From contig CAWEBF010000021.1 in NCBI GenBank assembly GCA_963807235.1, positions 1 through 64,000 on the forward strand: a stretch of 64,000 bases of DNA, in the 5' to 3' direction. Of the stretch, positions 18,424-28,973 are shown in pieces. Positions within the stretch are counted from its first letter, which is position 1. Every line of letters begins with the position of its first letter. The notes beneath the pieces are model-generated. The model made no database searches. It saw only the letters and a list, made by a program, of their open reading frames with translations, and was not told the origin of the DNA. The position numbers and the translations under genes are program-made. Source of the DNA: CAWEBF01 sp963807235 (GTDB taxonomy: Bacteria; Acidobacteriota; Vicinamibacteria; Vicinamibacterales; UBA2999).

Positions 18424-18521
18424 GCGATACGTCGAAATCCGCGTTCGCTCTTCAACGCGCAGGCGTTCCTCTCAGTGAAGACGGACCGTTACGCCCCCAC
18501 GCGTCCGCACGGAGAGACGCC

Positions 18522-19900
18522 ATGGCCCACCCCACGCATCACGACCCACCACCCGCGGGAGATCCCGCGCACCCCGCGCACCCGGACGTGCCAGGCTCGC
18601 TGGCCGCGCTCGAGTGCTGTCCCAGATTGGAACCGTGTCAGACATGTGACGAATTGGACATCCGCTACCGCGTGCCGTTCCGGCGCACGATTCGCGTGCA
18701 GGACCAGCCGCAGACCGTCACCGTGATGGTCACGCTGCACTTCAGATTCAAGCGCTGCACGGGTCCCCTGACGCTCGGCGATCTCGCTGTACACGACGAC
18801 GCTCCTGCCCGGCGAACAGGTGCGGCTCTTCACGAGCGACCGGCATTCGCGTTTCACATTCGACGCATCCAGCCAGCTCTCGTACCGCCACCACAACAGC
18901 TCCGAAGAGTCGTTCTACACCGCGGGGATGGCTCACGCGATGAGCGACCTGAACATCGTGGAGAACGAGAACCGAACCTCGAGCTACAGCGAGTCGTCGG
19001 TCAGCGGCGGCGGCAGCGCGGGCATCGACCTGGGCATCGTGGAGATCGGCGGTGGCGTGAGCGGCAGCTCCTTCGACGCGTCCTCCACATCCACGCTGGC
19101 GCGGTCGCTGTCGCGACATGCCGAGAGCTCGAGCCGTCACGTCGAAGTCGGTGTCCGGGCCGCCAGCTCGACGTCGGTCGGTGAAGTCTCCCGGCGCGAG
19201 CACGCGGAGGGTACATCGGACGACCACTTCGAGTCGGCGTCGCGCGTCTTCAAGAACCCCAACAAGTGCCGCGCGATCACCTTCCTCTTCCATCGCATCG
19301 ACAAGTGCCAGGAGATCAGCTTCGCGCTGGTGTCCGTCGAGCGGCAGGTGGTGGACCAGGGCGCACCGACGCACGTGGGCCTGAACCCGCGCCTGCGAAC
19401 CGGCGGTGTGACCGCGATCCCTAACGCCGTCCTGGCCACCCAGGCCGACCGGCTGGAGGTGGAGCGGCGCGCACGAGCGGCCGCGCTCGAGTCGACCAAT
19501 GTCGGCCAGTTCACGGCTGGCAGCCCCATCCGTGCGATTGCGTTCGCGGCCCAGGCTGCGAGTCCGCTGTCGGCGGGCATCCGGAACGCGGCGCTGGCCG
19601 AAGTGGACAAGGAGCTGATCGAGGAAAAGCTCATCGACAAAAACGGCGAGGTCACCGAGGAAGCACGCAAGCGCTTCGGCTGGACCCGTGAGGTGGCGCT
19701 GCCCACGCCGGGCGTGCTCGTTCGCGGTTGCCTGGACCAGTGCATGGTGTGCGAGCCCGAGCTGGCCAGGGAAATCGATCTCCGATCTGGAGCGCAAGCA
19801 TCTCGAGAACGAGCTGCTGAAGCGGCGCATCGAGCTGCTCGACAAGGAGCAGGAGTACCGCTGCTGCCCGGCGGATGGGGAGGAAGACCCGAACGCCTGA
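18522..19900 (+). CDS. Unknown protein with Cys clusters at both ends and Ser-rich centre, two frame breaks
   Basis: Start ATG 18522 (after GGAGAGACGCC). The N-terminus has His/Pro-rich text and then ECCPRLEPCQTCDELD (four cysteines), a beta-rich stretch (TVTVMVTLHFRFKRC), a break near 18785, LYTTTLLPGEQVRLFTSD, a Ser/Gly-rich middle with SSTSTLARSLSRHAESSSRH, and, after a beta/helical part, GCLDQCMVCEPELAREI. A second break near 19780 leads to a coiled-coil-like tail (LERKHLENELLKRRIELLDK) ending in CCPADGEEDPNA. About 460 codons. No signal peptide. The Cys clusters suggest metal binding or disulphides. I do not recognise the family. It precedes the HupE/UreJ gene by 51 bases, same strand. 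Confidence 0.55.
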
Positions 19901-19951
19901 AGACCAGAGGGCGAGCGCGCAAGGGACCGTCGCGGTAGAATTCGGCCTTTC

Positions 19952-21037
<1,086 letters not shown>

Positions 21038-21038
<1 letters not shown>

Positions 21039-21937
21039 TGCGCGTCATGCTTGCGGCGGTCGTGGTGGTTTTGGCGGTGGCCGGCGCGCTCGTCGCGCAG
21101 CAGCCGCCGCAGTTCGAACCGATTGGACCCATCCAGAAGGTCCGCAACAACCTGTTCATGATCCCCGGGCAGGGCGGCAACACCGCCGTCTTCGTGACGC
21201 GCCGCGGCGTGGTGCTGGTGGACACGAAGCTGGGGGGCAACGGGCAGGCGATCCTGGACCGCGTGGCGTCGGTCACGGACATGCCCGTGACCACCATCAT
21301 CAACACGCACAGCCACTTCGATCACGTGGGCAGTAACGAAGCCTTTCCTGCGACCGTGGAGGTCGTGACCCACGAGAACGCGCGCGCCTCGATGGCGAAG
21401 GATCCAGCCGTGAAGGACATCCCGCAGGCGATGCCCGACCGCACGTTCAAGGATCGCCTGACCATCGGCCAGGGCGCCGACCGCGTGGAGCTGTACCACT
21501 TCGGGGCAGCTCACACTGGCGGCGATACCTTCGTGGTGTTCCCCGGCGTGCGCACGCTGCACGCGGGCGACGTGTATCCCTGGAAGGCCGCGCCGTTCGT
21601 GGACGATGCCAACGGCGGCTCGCCGGTGGCGCTGCCCGACACGCTCGAGACGCTGCTCAAGACCGTGCGTGATGTGGACTCCGTGATCCCGGGGCACATG
21701 GCCGTGACCACCTGGGCGAGCCTCGTCGAGTTCACCCAATTCAACCGGCAGCTTCTGACCACGGCCCGCGCGGCCCGAGCCGCCGGACGAACCGTGGACC
21801 AGGCCGTCACGGAGCTGCGTTCCACGCGCTTCGCCGACTACGTGACCGACAAGCCGATTCCGGGACTGGAGTTCCTGGGGACAGGGCGCGAACGAGCTCG
21901 CCTGAACATCGAGCTGGTCTTCAAGGAGAAGAGGTAG
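21038..21937 (+). CDS. Secreted MBL-fold metallohydrolase
   Basis: 299 residues from ATG 21038, which overlaps the upstream stop (TGATG). Leader 1-20 (VMLAAVVVVLAVAGALVAQ). Metal ligands: THSHFDHVGSNE (HxHxDH), GAAHTGGD (His), LHAGDVYPW (Asp) and PGHMAV (His). This is the glyoxalase-II-like periplasmic MBL type common in Acidobacteria and Proteobacteria; substrates are unknown. Coupling to the HupE/UreJ gene suggests co-expression and perhaps zinc or nickel supply. The frame is intact. Confidence 0.8.
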
Positions 21938-21946
21938 CCCTCTTCC

Positions 21947-21967
21947 TTTAGCCTTTAGCCTTTAGCC
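21947..21967. repeat. Heptamer tandem repeat, 3 x TTTAGCC
   Basis: Three perfect TTTAGCC units between the convergent MBL-fold and outer-membrane protein genes. The same unit recurs at 47161-47188. Confidence 0.85.
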
Positions 21968-21985
21968 TGAGCCCGTGTGGGCTCA
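21968..21985. terminator. Hairpin between convergent genes
   Basis: TGAGCCC-GTGT-GGGCTCA, a perfect 7-bp stem with a 4-base loop, directly after the heptamer repeat and touching the stop codon of the minus-strand gene. It has no T-run, so Rho-independent termination is only a possibility; it could serve both converging transcripts. Confidence 0.45.
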
Positions 21986-23068
21986 GAACCACCGCCGAGC
22001 CCACACGATTGACCCCAGCGCCTGGTTCACGATGTCGGTCTGTCCGAACAGGCGGCGTGCGCGGTGGCTCAGGCGGAACGTGAGGTCAGGCGTGAGGCGG
22101 TAGCCCAGCGTCTCCTCCACGCCGAGAAACGCGCTCGGCACCGGCAGCAGCAGCGGGTCGTTCTCCGGGGCGTCGATGCGCTCGAAGCGTGCCGCCGCAA
22201 ACCATCGTGGCGTCAGCGTCTGCTGTCCCTGGATGTACCAGCCCTGGGTCACGGCCTCGCCGGTCGTCGTGGTCAAGATGTCGCGCGTGTACTCGCCCGC
22301 GAGCTTGGTGTAGCGAAACGCGAACTCCGTTTCCACCGTCACGACCGTGGCATCGAGCGTTCCATCCGACAGCGGGCGCTCGCCGCCTCGCTTCCAGCCG
22401 CCGCGCGTCACCGACGCGCCGAACCGCAGGCCGATGATCGGTGTCACGCCGCCGCCCACCACGACGTTCGCGAAACGCGGCGGGTTGACGTCGCCGAAGA
22501 TGCGACGCGCCCGCAGCGGCGACACGTCGATCACCGCCGCGCGGACATCCCATTTGGCGCCCGACAGTGTGGCGCTGACCCCAAAGGGATAGATGCCGCC
22601 GAGCAGCGTGATCCGTGGGCTGAACGGCTCGGGCGGGGGCAGCCCCTGAAAGAGTGATGAGGGCTGCGAGATGGTGGGGTTGAGCTGCGGTCGCAGCGTC
22701 AGGTTGGCGAGTCCGATCGGCGCGGGAATCAGGCCGCCCTCGATGCGCAGGCCCACCACGGCCTTGCGCTCGTAGCGCACGGCCGCAAGCCACACCTGCC
22801 GGTTCCATTCACCGGTCCCGAGCCGTTGCACGAACGGGCGCGTGTAGATCTCCAGGCCCGGACCGAGTCTCGCCGACAGGAACGAGTCGAGCAGCACTCC
22901 CGTCCTGGCGTCGGCGGCGTCGAGTTGGCGATCGATCGCGGCCGTGGTGTCCACGCTGAACCAGGATGGCATCTGCCCCTGGGCGGCCGTGGAAACCGGT
23001 GTCAGGAACGCCGCGACGAGGACCGCCAAGGAGAAAAGACGTGGGACGTGCACGCGGAGACTCTTCAA
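21983..23068 (-). CDS. Outer-membrane beta-barrel protein of a cupredoxin/HD-GYP operon
   Basis: 361 residues with a signal peptide (1-29, ends VSTAAQ). The rest alternates hydrophobic and polar residues in short strands (RITLLGGIYPFGVSATLSGA, FAFRYTKLAGEYTRDIL) and ends in WARRWF, an aromatic terminal residue typical of Bam-dependent barrels. It resembles porin-like proteins; no known substrate. It is the last gene of a minus-strand operon: its start overlaps the HD-GYP stop by 4 bases, so the products are likely made together. Confidence 0.65.
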   Translation of the reverse strand: MKSLRVHVPRLFSLAVLVAAFLTPVSTAAQGQMPSWFSVDTTAAIDRQLDAADARTGVLLDSFLSARLGPGLEIYTRPFVQRLGTGEWNRQVWLAAVRYERKAVVGLRIEGGLIPAPIGLANLTLRPQLNPTISQPSSLFQGLPPPEPFSPRITLLGGIYPFGVSATLSGAKWDVRAAVIDVSPLRARRIFGDVNPPRFANVVVGGGVTPIIGLRFGASVTRGGWKRGGERPLSDGTLDATVVTVETEFAFRYTKLAGEYTRDILTTTTGEAVTQGWYIQGQQTLTPRWFAAARFERIDAPENDPLLLPVPSAFLGVEETLGYRLTPDLTFRLSHRARRLFGQTDIVNQALGSIVWARRWF

Positions 23069-24735
23069 GCGATGACGGCACCCGCCTGGGTCTGCCGCTC
23101 TTCCACCAGGTAGGGTGCGGCCTTGATGGCCTCGGTGAACGCCCGCACGCAGTCGGGGTCGAACTGCGTGCCGGAATAGAGACGCAGCTCCGCGACGGCG
23201 GCTCCCAGCGGGCGTGCGGGGCGGTAGGCGCGGGCGCTGGTCATGGCGTCGTAGGCGTCGGCCACGTGCACGATGCGGGCGGCCAGCGGAATCTCGTCGC
23301 CGCGGAGCCCGAAGGGGTAGCCGTGGCCGTCGGGTCGCTCATGGTGCAATTCGACTATCGGCAGATGCGGTTCCAGGAATGACACCTGGCGCAGAATTCG
23401 AGCGCCCAGCGCCGGATGGCGCTTGATTTGCTCGAATTCCTCGGGTGTCAGGGGATCCGGCTTCTGCAGGATCTCGTCGGCCAGCCCGATCTTGCCGATG
23501 TCGTGGAGCAGCGCGCCCAGCCGGATGACGGCGACCTCGGACTCGGGCAGCCGCATCTGCCGGGCGATGATGACCGACGTCTGGCTGACGCGCTCCGAGT
23601 GGCCTGCCGTGTAGGGGTCGCGTGCGTCGAGCGCCGCGGCCAGCGCGCGGATGGTGCCCAGATAGGCGGCGCGGGTCTCCGTCTCGGCGGCGGTCAGACC
23701 ACCCATCAGCTCGTTGAAGCTGGCGGCCAGGACGTCCAGCTCGCGGCTGGTTCCGGTGGGCTCGAGCGTGCGGCTGAAATCGCGCGCCCCCGTCATCGTC
23801 GCGATGGTGCGCGACACGCGGTTGATGGGGTCGGTCAGCGTCCGCGCCAGCCACAGGCTGGCGAATCCCGCGAGCACGAACGCCCATAACGCGATCGTAC
23901 CCAGCGCCACGAGCGCGCTGCGCGTCGCCGCCCGGGCGGCCGCATCGATCGAGGCCAGCATGTAGATCCGCGCGGCCCCGGCCGAGAGCAGCGGCCGGAT
24001 GACGTACTCCTCGCCGTTCAGCGTCATGGTGCTGCGCAGGTTGCCGATCGATGCCACAACGGCTCGCGTCAACGCGTCGCTGATCGTGCCGGCCACCACT
24101 GCATCGTTCACGGTGATGATGATGCCCGCGTCCGACAGCCGCGCCAGCTCGCGCGCGTACTCGGTGCCGAGGATCGTGCCCACCAGCAGCGTCCCGACCA
24201 CGCGCTCGCCGAAGCGCAACGGCGTGGCCGCATACCGGAACGTTCCGCTGTGCAGCACCGCCACGCCGCTGACCGCCATCGGCCCCACCAGCGATGTCAG
24301 CACTTCGCCTGGCGGCAGCAACGCGGCAGCCGGACCGCCGCTCGCGAACACGCGGCCGCCCGGATCCAGCGTCGCGACGATGTCGGTAGACGTCAACGTC
24401 GCGAGCCGCTCCACTTCTCGGGTCACGGTGGCGGCGCCCTCGTCACGGCTGCTTCGCGGGACCTTCAGGTCGCCTTCGGTGTTGTAGGTGTCCAACGCGG
24501 CCTTCAGCGTGGAGCTTTCGGCGAAGGCCGCCAGCGCCGCGGCCTGCTCCCGCTGCCGCTGGGCCTCGAAGCGCGAATACGCGCGCTCGCCCACCTGGAG
24601 CTTCTCGAGTTCCGAAGCGCGGACGCGATCGCGCGCGTCCACCAGAAGCACCGTGAAGACCACCGAGAGGATCACCGCGACGGTGATGAACGTGACGCCG
24701 AGTGTGCGCGTGACCAGCCGGGGCGGGCGTCTCAC
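23065..24735 (-). CDS. Membrane sensor HD-GYP phosphodiesterase
   Basis: 556 residues. Transmembrane helix about 10-32, a periplasmic double-Cache-like sensor (about 35-260, VATLDPGGRVFASGG, TPLRFGERVVGTLLVG), a second helix (about 272-294), HAMP (LTDPINRVSRTI) and a C-terminal HD-GYP domain: DPYTAGHSERVSQ, LLHDIGKIGLAD, HHERPDGHGYPFGL, DAYDAMTSARAYRPA. HD-GYP enzymes hydrolyse cyclic-di-GMP to GMP; the metal-binding HD and His residues appear intact. It is flanked, with 4-base overlaps, by the cupredoxin gene (upstream) and the barrel gene (downstream). The Cache domain suggests it reads a periplasmic ligand, perhaps connected with the copper protein. Confidence 0.85.
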   Translation of the reverse strand: MRRPPRLVTRTLGVTFITVAVILSVVFTVLLVDARDRVRASELEKLQVGERAYSRFEAQRQREQAAALAAFAESSTLKAALDTYNTEGDLKVPRSSRDEGAATVTREVERLATLTSTDIVATLDPGGRVFASGGPAAALLPPGEVLTSLVGPMAVSGVAVLHSGTFRYAATPLRFGERVVGTLLVGTILGTEYARELARLSDAGIIITVNDAVVAGTISDALTRAVVASIGNLRSTMTLNGEEYVIRPLLSAGAARIYMLASIDAAARAATRSALVALGTIALWAFVLAGFASLWLARTLTDPINRVSRTIATMTGARDFSRTLEPTGTSRELDVLAASFNELMGGLTAAETETRAAYLGTIRALAAALDARDPYTAGHSERVSQTSVIIARQMRLPESEVAVIRLGALLHDIGKIGLADEILQKPDPLTPEEFEQIKRHPALGARILRQVSFLEPHLPIVELHHERPDGHGYPFGLRGDEIPLAARIVHVADAYDAMTSARAYRPARPLGAAVAELRLYSGTQFDPDCVRAFTEAIKAAPYLVEERQTQAGAVIA

Positions 24736-25406
24736 GGGGCGGGAACGGGAAGGGTGAACTCCACCGATGCGGCCCGGCCGGCCTCGACGCGCACCGGAAG
24801 CGTGGTGTTACCCAACCGCTCGTGCCAGGCGACGAGCTGCCGGTTGCCCGGCGGAAGGCTCTCGATCTCGAACCGCCCCTCGTCGTCGGGGACCGCGTAC
24901 CACGGATGGTTGAACACGACCACGGTCGCCGACATGTGCGAGTGGATGTCGCAGAACACCTTCACGATGCCGGGCTTGCCGAACCGCACGACGCGCGTCT
25001 GCCCCTTGGGGTAGCGTCCAAGGTTGAACGCCCTGGAGCGGGAGAGCGAGAAGACGTTGTGGTAGTACGGGTCGTCGTTCGGAAAATCCACCTCGGACCC
25101 GACCGGCACCGCCACGACGCGCGGCGTGAAGGTCTCGTTGCGCTGGCGAATGCCCACGCGCGTCGGCGTCACGTCGTGCGCCGGCGCGTCCTTCAGGAAG
25201 ATCACCACGTTGCGCACTTCCGACGGGGGCGCAAGCGTGACGGCCGTGACGGTTCGATTGGGATACGCGGACGTAGGCCGTTTGGCTGTAGAGGGCGTGT
25301 CGATGACCACGCGTCCCTGCACCGACCCCCTCTGCTGCGCGGATGAACCCTGGAGGGAAAGCAGCGTCAGCACGGCGGTCCCGGCGATCGTTACCAGACT
25401 TCGCAC
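24732..25406 (-). CDS. Periplasmic cupredoxin/plastocyanin-like protein
   Basis: About 225 residues from GTG 25406, which gives the leader SLVTIAGTAVLTLLSLQGSSA; the longer frame from 25454 would translate a palindromic repeat. The central cupredoxin-like domain has VGSEVDFPNDDPYYHNVFSL (His) and FCDIHSHMSATVVV (Cys, His, Met), a full set of type-1 copper ligands. A C-terminal carboxypeptidase-regulatory-like beta domain follows (GRFEIESLPPGNRQLVAWHE). Annotated relatives are often called methylamine utilisation proteins, but nothing of that pathway is here. First gene of the three-gene operon; 4-base overlap with the HD-GYP gene. Confidence 0.8.
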   Translation of the reverse strand: MRSLVTIAGTAVLTLLSLQGSSAQQRGSVQGRVVIDTPSTAKRPTSAYPNRTVTAVTLAPPSEVRNVVIFLKDAPAHDVTPTRVGIRQRNETFTPRVVAVPVGSEVDFPNDDPYYHNVFSLSRSRAFNLGRYPKGQTRVVRFGKPGIVKVFCDIHSHMSATVVVFNHPWYAVPDDEGRFEIESLPPGNRQLVAWHERLGNTTLPVRVEAGRAASVEFTLPVPAP

Positions 25407-25434
25407 CGTGCAGGAGATTGTAGCCGAGGCCGAC

Positions 25435-25456
25435 GCCCCGTAAAGCGGGGCCAAAA
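25435..25456. repeat. Partial copy of the GCCCCG hairpin repeat
   Basis: GCCCCG-TAAAG-CGGGGC followed by CAAAAGAG. It matches the second hairpin of the composite repeats at 52683, 54663 and 58267. It lies between divergent genes. Confidence 0.5.
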
Positions 25457-25483
25457 GAGACCGGCGGGCAGTATCCTGACGAC

Positions 25484-28042
25484 ATGTTGAGCTTTGTCGT
25501 GGCGGCCGCGCTGGCTGCCGTGCCTTCGGACCCTGAACGCGGGGTGTCGGAGGCCCTGGCCCGCGCCAGGGCCTCAGCCATTCGCGACGTGCGCTATGAC
25601 GTCGTACTGCGCATTCCCGGTGACCGCGTGCGGCCCGTGGAGGGCCGGGTCACCGTGCGGTTTACGCTGCGGGCGCCCACCGATGTCGTGCTCGATTTCG
25701 CCCAGGCTGCCGAACGCGTGCGAGCGGTGCGCAGTGGCGACCGCGAAGTGCCGTTCACTGCGCGCAACGGCCACATCGTCGTGGCGGCGGACGTCACCAG
25801 AGCCGGCGAGAACGCGATTGCGGTCGAGTTCGTGGCGGGCGACGAAGCCCTCAATCGAGGCGAGGACTTCCTGTACACCCTCTTCGTGCCGTCGCGCGCG
25901 CAGCTGGCGTTTCCCTGCTTCGATCAGCCCGACCTGAAGGCGCGCTACACGTTGACGCTGACACTGCCCGCGTCGTGGCAGGTGGCGGCCAACGCGGCGG
26001 AGGCTGCGGAGCCGCGCGCCGAAGAGCCTGGAACGGTCACGCGCCGCTTTGCCGAGACGAAGCCGCTGCCCACCTATCTCTTCGCGTTTGCCGCCGGGCG
26101 CTTTTCCGTGGAGACGGCCACGCGCAACGGCCGGGAGATGCGGATGCTGCACCGCGAAACCGACGCCGCGAAGGTCGCGCGCAACAAGGAGCCGATCTTC
26201 GATCTCCACGCCACCGCGATGGCCTGGCTGGAGGACTACACCGGCATTCCGTATCCGTTCGGCAAGTTCGACTTCGTGCTGATCCCGTCGTTTCAGTTCG
26301 GCGGGATGGAGCATGCAGGCGCGATTCTGTACAACGCGGCGGGCCTGATGCTCGACGCCTCCGCCACGCAGAACCAGTTGCTCGGGCGCGCCAGCGTGAT
26401 CGCCCACGAGTCGGCGCACATGTGGTTCGGCGATCTGGTCACGATGCGGTGGTTCAACGACGTGTGGACCAAGGAAGTCTTCGCCAACTTCATGGCGGCG
26501 AAGATCGTGAACCCGTCGTTTCCGCAGGTGAACCACGAGCTGCGGTTCCTGCTGGATCACTATCCGTCCGCGTATCAGGTGGATCGCACGGCCGGCACGA
26601 ACGCCGTTCGCCAGACGCTGGGCAACCTGAACGACGCGGGCCAGATGTATGGCCCCATCATCTACGACAAGGCGCCGGTGGTGATGCGGCAGCTGGAGCT
26701 GATGGTGGGCGAGACCGCCTTCCGCGAAGGCATGCGGGAGTACCTGCGGCGCTTCGCGTATGGCAACGCGACGTGGCCCGAGCTGGTCCGGATTCTCGAT
26801 GCGAGCACGCCGCGCGACCTGGCATCGTGGAGCCGCGCCTGGGTGGACGAGCGCGGGCGCCCCGAGTTCGTGACGGCGGTTCGTCTCGACGCATCGGGCC
26901 GCGTGTCGGACCTGACGCTGACCCAGCGGGATCCGCTGGAGCGCGGCATCGTGTGGCCGCAGCGGCTGCGTGTCACGCTGGGCTACGCAGGGTCCGCGAA
27001 GGATCTCACCGTCGACGTGGCGAGCCGGCGCACGACGATCAAGGAAGCCGCCGGCCTCGACGCGCCGCTGTACATCCTGCCAAACGGCGCGGGGCTCGGC
27101 TACGGCTACTTTCAGCTCGACGACCGCAGCCGCCAGTACCTGGTCGAACACATCGAAGACGTGGCCGATCCGCTGACGCGCGGCAGTGCATGGGTCACGC
27201 TCTGGGACAACATGGTCGAACGCCGCGTGGCTCCCGATGCGCTCTTCACTGCGGCCGTGCGCGCGCTGGCGCGTGAGACCGACGAGCAGAACGCGCAGCG
27301 AGTGCTGAGTTACGCCGTGCGGGCCTATTGGCGCTACCTGACGCCGCCGCAGCGAGCCGCGCGTATTCCCGCCTTCGAGGCGGCACTGCGCGCCGGCCTC
27401 GAGCGCGCATCCACGCAAAGCCAGAAGGCGGCGTGGTTCAACGCGTTCCGCGACGTCGTGGCCTCCGCGGAAGGAACCGCGTGGCTCGAGCGGGTGTGGC
27501 GCCGCCAGGAACAGGTGCCGGGCCTGACGCTCGCCGAGCAGGACGAAATCGCGATGGCGTTCGAGCTGGCCGTCCGCGAGGTGCCCGGCTGGGAGAAGAT
27601 CCTGGCCGCGCAACTCGAGCGGACCGAGAATCCCGATCGCAAGGCGCGGTTTGCGTTCGTGATGCCGGCTCTCTCCGCTGACCCCGGCGAACGCGAGCGC
27701 GCCTTCGACCGCTTCAGCGCCCTCGAGAACCGCCGCCGCGAGGCGTGGGTGCTTGAATCGCTGCAGTACCTCAACCACCCGCTGCGATCCGCGCACGCGG
27801 TCAGGTTCGTGCCGCGCGCGCTGGAAATGCTGCGGGAGATCCAGCAGACGGGCGACATCTTCTTCCCGACGCGCTGGACCGACTCGTCCTTGTGGGGCCA
27901 CCAGTCGCCCGAGGTGGCGGCGATCGTCCGCGCGTTCCTGGCACGAAACAAGACTTACCCCACGCGCCTGCGCTGGACCGTGCTGAGCGCGGCGGACGAC
28001 CTGTTCCGGTCGGCCGCGATACAGACCTCCCCAAGCGGGTGA
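25484..28042 (+). CDS. M1-family zinc aminopeptidase
   Basis: 852 residues with a short hydrophobic leader (MLSFVVAAALAAVPSD). N-terminal beta domain to about residue 210, GGMEHAGAILYN (the GAMEN exopeptidase motif; the last position is His), then VIAHESAHMWFGDLVTMRWF with KEVFANFMAAK downstream, i.e. HExxH-18-E zinc binding. A C-terminal ERAP1-like helical domain completes the usual family length. M1 enzymes cleave N-terminal amino acids from peptides. The frame is intact over 2.5 kb. The gene is divergent from the cupredoxin operon and followed after 27 bases by the HtrA-like pseudoprotease gene. Confidence 0.9.
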   Translation: MLSFVVAAALAAVPSDPERGVSEALARARASAIRDVRYDVVLRIPGDRVRPVEGRVTVRFTLRAPTDVVLDFAQAAERVRAVRSGDREVPFTARNGHIVVAADVTRAGENAIAVEFVAGDEALNRGEDFLYTLFVPSRAQLAFPCFDQPDLKARYTLTLTLPASWQVAANAAEAAEPRAEEPGTVTRRFAETKPLPTYLFAFAAGRFSVETATRNGREMRMLHRETDAAKVARNKEPIFDLHATAMAWLEDYTGIPYPFGKFDFVLIPSFQFGGMEHAGAILYNAAGLMLDASATQNQLLGRASVIAHESAHMWFGDLVTMRWFNDVWTKEVFANFMAAKIVNPSFPQVNHELRFLLDHYPSAYQVDRTAGTNAVRQTLGNLNDAGQMYGPIIYDKAPVVMRQLELMVGETAFREGMREYLRRFAYGNATWPELVRILDASTPRDLASWSRAWVDERGRPEFVTAVRLDASGRVSDLTLTQRDPLERGIVWPQRLRVTLGYAGSAKDLTVDVASRRTTIKEAAGLDAPLYILPNGAGLGYGYFQLDDRSRQYLVEHIEDVADPLTRGSAWVTLWDNMVERRVAPDALFTAAVRALARETDEQNAQRVLSYAVRAYWRYLTPPQRAARIPAFEAALRAGLERASTQSQKAAWFNAFRDVVASAEGTAWLERVWRRQEQVPGLTLAEQDEIAMAFELAVREVPGWEKILAAQLERTENPDRKARFAFVMPALSADPGERERAFDRFSALENRRREAWVLESLQYLNHPLRSAHAVRFVPRALEMLREIQQTGDIFFPTRWTDSSLWGHQSPEVAAIVRAFLARNKTYPTRLRWTVLSAADDLFRSAAIQTSPSG

Positions 28043-28069
28043 TGCGAGGCGCCGTCGGCGCCTGCCATC

Positions 28070-28966
28070 ATGCCTCCCATGCTGACGCAACTCTCCAATG
28101 AACTGGCCGACGTAGTGAGCACGGCCGCCCCGTCGATCGTGCAGGTCCAGGGCCGCCGCCGCCCCGGCACCGGGCTCGTCTACGCCGAGGAGGTGGTGCT
28201 GACCACGATGCGCGCGCTCGGTCGCGAAGACGGCCTGCGCGTGAAACGGCACGACGGCCAGGTGCTCGACGCGGAGTTCGCCGGCTGGGACGTCGCGACG
28301 ACGCTTGCGCTGCTGCGCGTACCCGGCCTCGGCGCGCCGGTCGCGAGCGTCTCGACGGCCGCTCCGCGGGTCGGGCAGCTGGCTGTTGCGCTCGCGCGAT
28401 CGTGGAGCAACGCGACCACCGCCAGCCTTGGACTGGTGGCCGTGATTGGCGGCCCGCTTCGCACGAGCCGGCGACACGCCATCGACGAAGTGATTCGCGT
28501 GTCCGCGCCCATGCACGACGGGTTCTCGGGCGGGGCGCTTCTCGACACCGGCGGGGGCGTGATCGGGGTCACGACGGCCGCCGCGATCCGCGGCCTCGGC
28601 GTCGTGATTCCGGCGCCGATCGCCTGGAAGGCCGCCGCGCACGTGCTGGAGCACGGACGCGGCAGCCGGGGATACCTGGGTGTCTTCACGCAGGCCGTGC
28701 AGCTACCCGATCACCAGAAGACCGCTGATGGCCACGGTGCCGGCGCGTTGATCCTGGGCGTCGCGCAGGACAGTCCGGCAGCGGAGGCTCGGCTGATGGT
28801 GGGGGACATCGTGGTGGCGCTCGGTGGACATCCGGTGCACGCGCCCGAGGACGTGCTGGATCTTCTGGCCCGCGTCCCGCCCGGCAATCCGTCCACTCTC
28901 ACCGTGCTGCGCGGCGGCGTGCCGACCGACGTGCCCGTGACCGTCCGCGAACGTCCATCACACTAG
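28070..28966 (+). CDS. HtrA-like PDZ protein with degenerate catalytic triad
   Basis: 298 residues: trypsin-like domain (about 1-195) and PDZ (about 200-290, HGAGALILGVAQDSPAAEA, GDIVVALGGHPV). Compared with the intact relative at 29412-30356 the catalytic His (TNSHVV) is replaced (VVLTTMRALG) and the Asp (HTDLAVL) by Thr (ATTLALL); only the Ser site is kept in altered form (DGFSGGALLD). It is therefore probably not a protease, but a binding or regulatory protein. No signal peptide is visible, so it is probably cytoplasmic. The LuxR gene follows after 7 bases and the intact HtrA-like gene converges. Confidence 0.75.
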   Translation: MPPMLTQLSNELADVVSTAAPSIVQVQGRRRPGTGLVYAEEVVLTTMRALGREDGLRVKRHDGQVLDAEFAGWDVATTLALLRVPGLGAPVASVSTAAPRVGQLAVALARSWSNATTASLGLVAVIGGPLRTSRRHAIDEVIRVSAPMHDGFSGGALLDTGGGVIGVTTAAAIRGLGVVIPAPIAWKAAAHVLEHGRGSRGYLGVFTQAVQLPDHQKTADGHGAGALILGVAQDSPAAEARLMVGDIVVALGGHPVHAPEDVLDLLARVPPGNPSTLTVLRGGVPTDVPVTVRERPSH

Positions 28967-28973
28967 ACACTGC

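Noticed and set aside
24732..25406. Part of a methylamine utilisation pathway
   Set aside because: Only the annotation habit for this cupredoxin family suggests it; no mau genes are in the window.
25574..28654. A 1,026-codon open frame on the minus strand opposite the aminopeptidase
   Set aside because: It is composed of Arg/His/Gly-rich text without any domain, mirrors two real plus-strand genes with intact motifs, and is the usual antisense artefact of high-GC DNA.
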